Source: an uncultured Oscillospiraceae bacterium
GTDB taxonomy: Bacteria > Bacillota > Clostridia > Oscillospirales > Oscillospiraceae
DNA: 19,771 nt
Direction: 5' to 3'
NCBI GenBank assembly: GCA_900756495.1
Contig: CAAEKI010000071.1
Location: 1-19,771, forward strand
Shown here in pieces: positions 8,487-14,749 of this stretch. Made by a program: the position numbers and the translations under genes. How positions within the stretch are numbered: position 1 is the stretch's first letter; every line of letters starts with the position of its first letter. Below the pieces are notes generated by a model. The model ran no database searches. It was not told where the DNA came from and saw only the letters and a list, made by a program, of their open reading frames with translations.

Positions 8487-9349
8487 ATGGACAGGGAGAT
8501 TCGGACCATCTGTTATGACGAGGCGCTGCGAATCGAGGCCTACCGTCTGGAGGGAGGTGGGCAGGCGTTTCCCAACCACTTTCACGAACACTATGTGCTC
8601 GGACTGCTTGAGCGAGGCGCGCGCAGTATGACGTGCCAAAACCGGGATTATACCCTGAGGAGCGGGGATGTGGTGCTCTTTTACCCGGGAGACAGTCACG
8701 CCTGTGCCCAGCTGGGAATAGAGAACCTGGATGATCGGGGGCTTAATCTTCCTGCTGAAGCGGTACTGGAATTGGCGGAGGAGAAGGCGGGAGAGCATAT
8801 GCTCCCGTGCTTTTCCAGCCCAGTGGTTCAGAATGAGGGGATTGCCGGCTGCTTTCGGGCGCTCCACCGGGCGGTGATGGACGGGGGCGCTGCGTTTGAA
8901 AGGGAAGCGCTACTGCTTTTGCTGGTGACGCTATTGGCGGATCACTGTGCCAAACCGTACCAGCCAAGCCTGTCTGCCGGCAGCGCCGGTCTGGAGCTGG
9001 CCTGTGTGTTTATGAGGCGCCACTACAGCGAGCACATCTCTCTGGCGCAAATTTGCCGGTACGCCGGATTGAGCAATTCCGCCCCTACTGCGGGTTTTTA
9101 CCAAATACCGGGGCATTACGCCATACCGCTACTTACAGACTTTACGCATCGACAAGGCTAAAAAACTTCTGGAACAGGGGGCTGACTCCTGTGCAGGCCG
9201 CGCTTCAGACGGGATTTTCCGGACATAGCCGCTTTACCAATTTCTTCAGCATGTTTATCGGGGTGGCGCCCGGCGTATATCAGTCGATTTTTTGGGACAG
9301 GGAGACTCCTCGGACTGAGCGGGAAAAGGAGAGCGGAGATGAGGTGTGA
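8487..9349 (+). pseudogene. AraC-family regulator, two frameshifts
   Basis: An AraC-type regulator: cupin-like sensing domain at ~1-85 (HFHEHYVLGLLERGAR, then LRSGDVVLFYPGDSHA) and a C-terminal double helix-turn-helix. AAGGAGG lies before the ATG at 8487. The first frame stays good to SLAQICRYAGLSNSA, then the expected continuation (LRVFTKYRGITPYRYLQTL, then RIDKAKKLLEQGAD) is one base out of frame. The shift is explained by one extra C in the CCCC run at 9082-9085. A second extra base near 9187 moves the final part (VQAALQTGFSGHSRFTNFF, IGVAPGVYQSIF) to the third frame, ending at 9349. The uninterrupted product would stop at 9161 and lack the second DNA-binding helix. Sequencing error cannot be excluded, but the decayed neighbour argues for real inactivation. 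Confidence 0.82.
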
Positions 9350-10147
9350 AGATATGTCGGGACATCTGGCTGCCATCGTTACGATCCTAATTTGGTGAAA
9401 ATTTATATCTTTGGGAAAGTTTTTCTGAGAGCTCTTTGCCCTGTAGAGATTCTACTTGTACGCTTTGTGCTTGGCTTTTTTGCCCTGGCAGCAGTATTTC
9501 CACACCCGATGAACGTAATGGAACGGCGGCAGGAACTGTACTTTGCCCTGGCCGGGCTATGTGGAGTGTGCCTCTACTACCTGCTGGAAAATATGGCCTT
9601 AATAGAAACACAAGCCTCAAATGTCGGGGTAATCATTTCGATTGCACCCTTCTTTACAGCCATAGTGACACAGATAACAGCGAGGGGAGAGGAGAGAATG
9701 TGCCCAACCTTTTTCATCGGCTTTGCCGCCGCCATGACAGGTATCGGACTTATCAGCTTCAATGGCGCTGGACTGGAGATGAATCCGCAGGGTGACCTCC
9801 TGGCGGTAATGGCCGCCTTTGTGTGGGCGTGTTATTCCGTTTTGGTAAAAAAGGTAGGTTCGTTTGGCTATCATGTCGTTCAGTCCACGCGGAGGATTTT
9901 TGCCTATGGGCAGTTGTTTATGATTCCGGCCCTGTTTCCTTTTGGATTCCGGCTGGATTTATCCTGTTTATCCGGCCGGCCGCCTTACTTCCGCTCCTCT
10001 ATTTATGCTCAACGTCCTGGATCAGACGGCTGCCTGCCGGGCGGCTGTGGATACCTCTGCCGGCTGGATACTGCGAAAGAATCAGGAAGCGCACCTGAGA
10101 GAGGCACCGACCGGCCTGAATTTCGGACCCTCGCTTGCACAATATGA
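9339..10147 (+). pseudogene. EamA/DMT-family transporter, decayed
   Basis: Remnant of a drug/metabolite transporter (EamA, normally ten membrane helices, ~290-300 residues). An ATG at 9339 overlaps the end of the AraC gene and gives an EamA-like beginning (SGHLAAIVTILIW) that meets TGA at 9396-9398. The reading then moves to another frame, which carries good EamA sequence from KVFLRALCPVEILLVRFVLG through ENMALIETQASNVGVIISIAPFF, GIGLISFNG and FVWACYSVLVKKVGSFGYHV to about 9960. After FPFGFRLDL the sequence no longer looks like EamA in this frame. Short hydrophobic stretches appear in other frames (PAALLPLLYL), and the last four or five helices are lost. Overlap with the upstream regulator suggests the pair was once an operon. 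Confidence 0.8.
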
Positions 10148-10164
10148 TGTTTTAGATGTATAAT
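10135..10164 (+). promoter_or_regulatory. Candidate promoter upstream of the DUF6282 gene
   Basis: Perfect TATAAT at 10159-10164, with TTGCAC (10135-10140, 3/6 match) 18 nt upstream. The predicted start would be about 10171, giving a leader of about 268 nt before the ATG at 10439. The -10 is clear, the -35 weak. Confidence 0.4.
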
Positions 10165-10438
10165 AGAGACAAATACAGACGGCCCTGGCACAGAGCAGAT
10201 GGTTTGCAGCACAGAGACGGGGGATAAGATCGGGCTGTATGAGAAGTTCGGCGTTGTGAGAGATAGGGAACGGTTTATGGGGCCGGGAGCCTGCGCTGTA
10301 GAAATTTTTTCCGCCTGAGTTTGAAAAAGGAAAAGTGTGCAATAGGGGCCGCCAAAGGCCTGCAGATCTGTTTCCCAGACGCGCCGTCAGAGCGGCCGTT
10401 TGGGTGGAAGATATCACGAGAAGTGTGGAGAAGAGAAA
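10165..10438 (+). other. Long leader or intergenic stretch before the DUF6282 gene
   Basis: About 270 bp without a convincing gene. It holds a 39-codon reading frame from ATG 10199 to TGA 10316-10318 whose translation (GDKIGLYEKFGVVRDRERF, then MGPGACAVEIFSA) looks protein-like. It has no good ribosome binding site, so it could be a leader peptide or a gene remnant. I recognise no riboswitch class and no strong hairpin. The preceding transporter is decayed, so debris of a larger gene is possible. Confidence 0.35.
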
Positions 10439-11314
10439 ATGGGAGGCGGTATTTTGCGTATTGAGCGTGAACCGTGGGTGCGCGAGATCATGAAGGGAGG
10501 GTATGATCTGCATGTCCATACCCTGCCCTCTCATTTTGCAAGGGGCCTGGATGACATGGAGCTGGCCCGGCAGTGCGACGACTTTGGTATGGCAGGCGCT
10601 TTGATCAAAAGCCATTATGAGCCGACCGCAGGGCGGGCCGTTTTGGTCAACCGGTATAGCGGGGCAAAGGCTGTGATGTACGGCGCTGTGGCGCTGAACC
10701 AGCCGGTTGGGGGAATCAACCCCTATGCGGCGGAATGCGCCCTGCGGCTTGGGGGCGTTCTGGTATGGCTCCCAACGCGGGATGCTGAGAACGATCTGCA
10801 CAGAGGGTCCAAGCCCAACGACTTTCTCCAGCGCCCGCCGGTAAAGTTCTTGGGTGAGGCCGGCCGGCCGGTCCAGGCTTTTTATGAGGTGCTGGAGGTA
10901 GTGAGAAGGTATGGAGCCTGGTTGGCCACAGGGCACTTGAGTGCGGCGGAGGCGCGGACTGCGTGCCTGGAGGGAGTCGCGATGGGGGTCAACATGATTT
11001 TGACCCATCCGGATATGAAGCGGATCGCCATGCCGATGGACGAGCAGTGCGCGCTGGCCCGGGCAGGCGTACTGGTGGAAAAAGCATGGGGAAATGTGTG
11101 TAATGGATATCTGTCTGCCGATGATATGGCGGCATCTATTCGGGAGATCGGCGCCGGACAGGTCTTTATGGTGACTGATTTCGGACAGAAGGATCATCCG
11201 TCTCCCATGGGCGGCATGAGGGATTTTACGGCAGCCATGCTGGAGAAGGGGGTATCCCCAGAGGAGCTCAAGACCATGATCTGTACCAATCCCTCACGCA
11301 TTGTCGGGGCGTAA
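10439..11314 (+). CDS. DUF6282-type putative metal-dependent hydrolase
   Basis: A 291-residue cytoplasmic protein resembling DUF6282 proteins, which look like PHP/amidohydrolase-fold enzymes. Candidate metal or catalytic residues lie where expected: DLHVHT with His25 and His27, KSHYEPT with Lys57, His59 and Glu61, ATGHLS with His166, LTHPD with His190, and TDFGQ with Asp247. No signal peptide or membrane segment is seen. The start at 10439 is preferred for GGAG at 10427-10430 with 8-nt spacing; an upstream TTG at 10400 in the same frame has no such site. It is a single gene ending at a strong bidirectional terminator. The substrate is unknown; family assignment rests on motif memory and is moderately sure. 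Confidence 0.8.
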   Translation: MGGGILRIEREPWVREIMKGGYDLHVHTLPSHFARGLDDMELARQCDDFGMAGALIKSHYEPTAGRAVLVNRYSGAKAVMYGAVALNQPVGGINPYAAECALRLGGVLVWLPTRDAENDLHRGSKPNDFLQRPPVKFLGEAGRPVQAFYEVLEVVRRYGAWLATGHLSAAEARTACLEGVAMGVNMILTHPDMKRIAMPMDEQCALARAGVLVEKAWGNVCNGYLSADDMAASIREIGAGQVFMVTDFGQKDHPSPMGGMRDFTAAMLEKGVSPEELKTMICTNPSRIVGA

Positions 11315-11320
11315 AAAAGG

Positions 11321-11348
11321 CCGCCGCACTCCCCTCGGAGTGCGGCGG
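11321..11348. terminator. Bidirectional intrinsic terminator between convergent genes
   Basis: Perfect 11-bp GC-rich stem, CCGCCGCACTC (11321-11331) with GAGTGCGGCGG (11338-11348), 6-nt loop. It is followed by TCTTTTCCTCTTT on the plus strand and by CCTTTTTTAC on the minus strand. It serves both the DUF6282 gene, which ends at 11314, and the MFS gene, which ends at 11360 from the other side. Confidence 0.9.
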
Positions 11349-11359
11349 TCTTTTCCTCT

Positions 11360-12556
11360 TTAGTTTGCGGTTGCCTCAATGGCGGCAATTCGCCGCCGGA
11401 ATACGACGACAAGAAGGATGCAAAGCCCGATTGGGAGCAGCTGCATGCGCCACATCATGGCGTAGTTGTAGTGGAACCATTGAACGAGCCAGCCGGCAGT
11501 CAGGCCGCCTGCCAGATTTCCCAAATCCTGACCGATATAATTGGTGCAGCTGGCCGCTCCGCGCTTTTCTTTAGGGACGCTCTTCATGCTGAGGGCCTGC
11601 ACCACCGGATGGCTGGCGCCGTATCCGATGGCCGAGATGAAGGCGGCCAGATAGAACATGGGAAGTGAGGCGGAAACGCTGATGATCACAAAGGAGAGCG
11701 CATAGCAGAAAAAGGCGGGGATCATCACCCGGACGCCGCCAAATTTGTCGGAGAGACGGCCCAGGATCGGGCGGAAAACCAGCATGGTCAGCGCATAGAT
11801 GGTGAAGTAATAGCCAATGCCGCTTACCCCGCGGGTTTCGGCATAGATGACCAAAAAGGAAGAGAGGCTGTAATAGGCGCAGTGGAGAAGTAGCATCAGC
11901 AGGGCCGGAATCAGTGCCTCCGCCGCCACGACGCTGCTGAGCGAAACCCGAAAATGGCCTGTACCGGGCAGCTTGAGGCGGATGGATGCGGCGGAGATCG
12001 TGGCCACCACCATGATGCCCGCGGCCACAAGAAAGACGGCCGTGTAGCTGAAGCGGTCGGAAATAGCCAGGGTAAGTGCCGGGGCAAAGGCACGGCAAAT
12101 AGCGTCGGAGGTGGAGTAGATCCCCAGCCCGACGCCCAGCTTATCCGGCGGCAGGGCATTGGTGGCGATGGTCAGGGCGCAGGTAACGGTAAAGGCCTGA
12201 CCAACGCCCTGGAGCAGACGGGCCACAATGACCGTGGTCACCGAGCCTGCCACCGCATACCCGGCCACCGCCGCCGTCACAATCAACAGGGTGACAGTGA
12301 GAATTTTTTTCTTGTCATAGGCGTCAATGATAGGAGCGGAGACAATTTTAAAAATCAGCGCTGTAATAGTGAATGCACTGGCTACAAAGCCCACCAGAGT
12401 GGCCGGAGCGCCCATGGAATTAACATATTTGGGAATGATGGTGGACATCATCTGGACGACCATCTGCATGAGACAACCGGCGATAAAGACGCTGACGAAT
12501 GTGGGATTCCAGATTTTAGAGGGGCCGTCTTGGACCTTCACAGCTTCTTTTCCCAT
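11360..12556 (-). CDS. Major facilitator superfamily transporter
   Basis: A 398-residue MFS membrane protein of about 12 helices. Near the N-terminus it has FVSVFIAGCLMQMVVQMMST, then the loop 2-3 signature in the form SAPIIDAYDKKKIL. RLLQGVGQAFTVTCALTI is the helix 4 region, and the second half has a matching FRPILGRLSDKFGGVRVMI. These features fit MFS drug or metabolite exporters of the arabinose-efflux/YwoG-like type. The start at 12556 (MGKEAVKVQDG) was chosen over the further-upstream in-frame codon at 12646 because AGGGGA lies just before it and the earlier start would lie inside the aldo/keto reductase gene. It is second in a two-gene unit, 10 bp after the reductase stop. The substrate is unknown. 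Confidence 0.92.
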   Translation of the reverse strand: MGKEAVKVQDGPSKIWNPTFVSVFIAGCLMQMVVQMMSTIIPKYVNSMGAPATLVGFVASAFTITALIFKIVSAPIIDAYDKKKILTVTLLIVTAAVAGYAVAGSVTTVIVARLLQGVGQAFTVTCALTIATNALPPDKLGVGLGIYSTSDAICRAFAPALTLAISDRFSYTAVFLVAAGIMVVATISAASIRLKLPGTGHFRVSLSSVVAAEALIPALLMLLLHCAYYSLSSFLVIYAETRGVSGIGYYFTIYALTMLVFRPILGRLSDKFGGVRVMIPAFFCYALSFVIISVSASLPMFYLAAFISAIGYGASHPVVQALSMKSVPKEKRGAASCTNYIGQDLGNLAGGLTAGWLVQWFHYNYAMMWRMQLLPIGLCILLVVVFRRRIAAIEATAN

Positions 12557-12566
12557 GGGCCGTCCC

Positions 12567-13508
12567 CTAATTGCCGCTGATGCAGTCCACGTTGCCGAAC
12601 ATGGCGCGCAGACGATCCAGAGAAGCTGCAGGAAGGGAAGGGGCACTGATAGCGGCGGCGTTGGCGCGCAGGTGGTCGGCGCTGCCGGTGCCGGTCAGGA
12701 TGACATGTAGTCCGGGAGTGTGGCTGCAGAAGCGGTAGGCGGCCTCCGTAACACTGTCCGCGGCGCCGTTTTCCAGCAGGAAGGAGAGATCCTCGTCGGG
12801 GTGGAGCAGGGCCGGGTCGGCCTGACCGCTGGAGAGGATCTGCTCAATATTGGCCCGCAGCCGCTCGGGAATGGAGAGGGCATTGCGCACGGCATACATG
12901 CAGAGGGTGCCTACTCCCTGCTTTTCGCATTGGGGAAGAATGGTTTTGGCGGCAGATGGATTAAGCAGGTTGTAGCCCAACATAAATACGTCGAAGCAGT
13001 CATCGGCCAGAGCCATTTTCAGCATCTTATGGCCGGTATCGCCGGGAAAGTCCTCGCTGGCGCCTGAAAAGCGAATTTTCCCCTGCTCCTGCGCCTTAAT
13101 CAGGGCGGGCATCAGCTCGTCACGGGCCCGCTGATACAGGTGGGGAAAAATTCCCTGGATCTGATAGATGTCCAAATAATCAGTATGCAGGGTCCTGAGA
13201 CTCTCCTCTAGAGCGGCGGTGAGTTCGACGGCGCTTTTCATGGTGCCGTCCTTATTATTAAAGGCAAACTTAGTGGAGAGGATGTACTGATCGCGGGGAA
13301 TACCCTCCAAACCCTGAGCAACGGCCCCCTCTGTGCCGTATTTTGTGGCGGTGTCAAAGAAATTAATCCCCTCTTCAAAGGCGGTTCGGACAAGATAGGC
13401 GGCATGATCCTGGCCAAATTTTTTCAGACCGAGGGCGGAATGACCGCCGGTACCCAGTCCGGCCGCTGATGCCCGAAGCCCTGTTCTACCTAGTATTACA
13501 GTGCGCAT
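12567..13508 (-). CDS. Aldo/keto reductase with Gln at the catalytic His position
   Basis: A 313-residue cytoplasmic NAD(P)H-dependent oxidoreductase of the aldo/keto reductase superfamily (TIM barrel). The N-terminus LGRTGLRASAAGLGTGG is typical. Of the catalytic tetrad, Asp52 and Tyr57 (FFDTATKYG) and Lys80 (STKF) are present. In the motif usually written YQIHG the sequence is YQIQG, so residue 118 is Gln (codon CAG) instead of His. No C-terminal ferredoxin-like domain is seen, although the length allows extra C-terminal helices. GGAGGT at 13515-13520 supports the ATG at 13508. The MFS gene follows after 10 bp, suggesting that the substrate or product of this enzyme is transported. The fold is sure, the reaction is not. 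Confidence 0.92.
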   Translation of the reverse strand: MRTVILGRTGLRASAAGLGTGGHSALGLKKFGQDHAAYLVRTAFEEGINFFDTATKYGTEGAVAQGLEGIPRDQYILSTKFAFNNKDGTMKSAVELTAALEESLRTLHTDYLDIYQIQGIFPHLYQRARDELMPALIKAQEQGKIRFSGASEDFPGDTGHKMLKMALADDCFDVFMLGYNLLNPSAAKTILPQCEKQGVGTLCMYAVRNALSIPERLRANIEQILSSGQADPALLHPDEDLSFLLENGAADSVTEAAYRFCSHTPGLHVILTGTGSADHLRANAAAISAPSLPAASLDRLRAMFGNVDCISGN

Positions 13509-13549
13509 AAAAAGACCTCCCGTTCAAAGATGATTCTGAGATGTCTTTT

Positions 13550-13578
13550 ATTATATCAGATTCATATTTGAAAGGTAA
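13550..13578 (-). promoter_or_regulatory. Candidate promoter of the reductase-MFS operon
   Basis: Minus strand has a perfect TATAAT at 13550-13555; a weak -35 (TTACCT) sits 17 nt upstream at 13573-13578. The flanks are AT-rich compared with the window and contain a TCAGAT...ATCTGA dyad around 13556-13588, a possible activator or repressor site. Predicted leader is about 35 nt. Confidence 0.45.
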
Positions 13579-13615
13579 GATATATCTGAAATATTTTGCA
13601 GGCAGATTGATATGA

Positions 13616-13659
13616 CAGCAGGGGCATGCGCTGTAAGAACTCAGCGCATGCCCCTGCTG
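13616..13659 (-). terminator. Strong 18-bp hairpin after the second tetR gene
   Basis: Perfect inverted repeat, arms 13616-13633 and 13642-13659 (CAGCAGGGGCATGCGCTG), 8-nt loop, 4 bp past the stop of the TetR gene at 13664. Neither side has a run of T, so it is not a textbook intrinsic terminator. Position suggests transcript-end formation, mRNA stabilisation or insulation of the downstream reductase operon. Confidence 0.5.
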
Positions 13660-13663
13660 CCCC

Positions 13664-14242
13664 CTATGCGATTCCAAGTCGCAGCCTGGCGCCTGCCATC
13701 TGATCCTGGATCATATCGTCGGCAAAAGACACCAGTTCCTCCGGAGAACGGTCTATCTCTCCAAGCAGCCAGCTTTCAATCATACCGGCCAGTGCCACAA
13801 CGTAGAAGTGGGTAGAAAGCTCCTGCTGTTCAGCGGAAAGAGGCATCCCTTCGAAAAGACTGTCGATGGTCCGGTGGATGATAGCATGGATATCAGCGAG
13901 GAAAAACCGCTTGAGATGATCCCGTCCCATCGACTTCAATGTACAAAGACAAACAGCACGGTTATTCTGCAAATAGCGGAAGAGCTGGAGCAGGCCGTCC
14001 TGCCACACCAGAACACCTTCGTGCTGCGCCAGGAGAGAGATGGCCTCCTGCTGGTACATCCATTTCACTTGATCATAAATATCCTCAAAGTGATAGTAGA
14101 AGGTCTGCCGGTTGACGCCGCAGCCCTCCGTAATCTCCCTGATTGAGATTTTGTTCAGCGGTTTTTGTGCCATAAGGCGTTTGAGGGAGGCCGTGAGGGC
14201 CATTTTTGTGGCATCAGGCGCGGCGGCAGGCTTTTTTTCCAT
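13664..14242 (-). CDS. TetR family regulator (DhaS-like C-terminal type)
   Basis: A 192-residue TetR regulator. The DNA-binding helix-turn-helix is at about residues 30-52: NKISIREITEGCGVNRQTFYYHF with the typical FYYHF end, followed by EDIYDQV. The C-terminal half resembles the group containing DhaS-like Firmicutes regulators; this is a family-level guess. The ATG at 14242 is 7 nt from AGAGG (14250-14254); a GTG two codons earlier is too close to that site. The gene is divergent from the MMPL operon (161-bp gap) and upstream of the reductase-MFS operon on the same strand, so either could be its target. TATACT at 14267-14272 is a likely -10 with no clear -35. Confidence 0.9.
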   Translation of the reverse strand: MEKKPAAAPDATKMALTASLKRLMAQKPLNKISIREITEGCGVNRQTFYYHFEDIYDQVKWMYQQEAISLLAQHEGVLVWQDGLLQLFRYLQNNRAVCLCTLKSMGRDHLKRFFLADIHAIIHRTIDSLFEGMPLSAEQQELSTHFYVVALAGMIESWLLGEIDRSPEELVSFADDMIQDQMAGARLRLGIA

Positions 14243-14362
14243 GTGCACACCTCTCGTTTCTTCTTAAGTATACCATGTCGGGGAAGCGAATTCCAGCATA
14301 ATCATCTGTACGGGGAGGCTGTCCTCACGACAAATGGGGAGAGATTGTATATTGTGTTTTCC

Positions 14363-14374
14363 GGCCGATCGGCC
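14363..14374. promoter_or_regulatory. Perfect 12-bp palindrome in the tetR-MMPL operon gap
   Basis: GGCCGATCGGCC is a perfect palindrome 29 bp before the first gene of the MMPL operon and about 10 bp downstream of a possible -10 (TATATT, 14348-14353, with no good -35). The location would suit a repressor site for the divergent TetR. A GC-rich 12-mer palindrome can also arise by chance, so confidence is low. Confidence 0.3.
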
Positions 14375-14403
14375 TAACATGACCCGGAAAGGGGGAGGGC
14401 ATC

Positions 14404-14706
14404 ATGACGGAGATCTATACAGTTACCCTTCACAGCCCCATGGGCCCCAGGGAAGGGCGGCTGGAGATGACCTATTGCGGAAAATTGGTGAAGGGCACGC
14501 TCTCGCTGTTGGGATATGTCAATTCTGTTACGGGGCGTCGGACCGGGCCGGAGGAGCTCTGTCTGTCCTGCCGGCTGGACTCGGTGATGGGAGCGATCGC
14601 CTGTGACTCGGTACTTCATCTGATTGCCGGTGATCTGTCTGGTACAGCGGATACCAGCAAGGGGAAAATGGAATGGACCGGTACCCTGATGGAGACCAAA
14701 GTGTAA
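14404..14706 (+). CDS. Small beta-rich protein of unknown function heading the MMPL operon
   Basis: I do not recognise this 100-residue protein. It has no signal peptide and no membrane segment. The pattern of alternating short strands and Gly/Thr turns (EIYTVTLHSPMGPREGRLEM, YCGKLVKGTLSLLG, LSGTADTSKGKMEW) ends in GTLMETKV. This suggests a small beta-barrel of lipocalin or lipid-binding type, by pattern only. Four cysteines are present (Cys25 and three in the middle). GGGGGAGGG before the ATG is a strong ribosome binding site. It is 43 bp upstream of the MMPL gene on the same strand and is the first gene after the divergent TetR, so it is probably co-transcribed and may assist the transporter. 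Confidence 0.75.
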   Translation: MTEIYTVTLHSPMGPREGRLEMTYCGKLVKGTLSLLGYVNSVTGRRTGPEELCLSCRLDSVMGAIACDSVLHLIAGDLSGTADTSKGKMEWTGTLMETKV

Positions 14707-14749
14707 ACCACGGGATAGGGCAGTTGCCCAGACAGGAGAGATGACACAA

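Noticed and set aside
10082..11197. A 371-codon minus-strand open frame
   Set aside because: It lies opposite the DUF6282 gene, whose motifs and ribosome binding site are convincing. The minus-strand product is Pro/His/Arg-rich with no domain.
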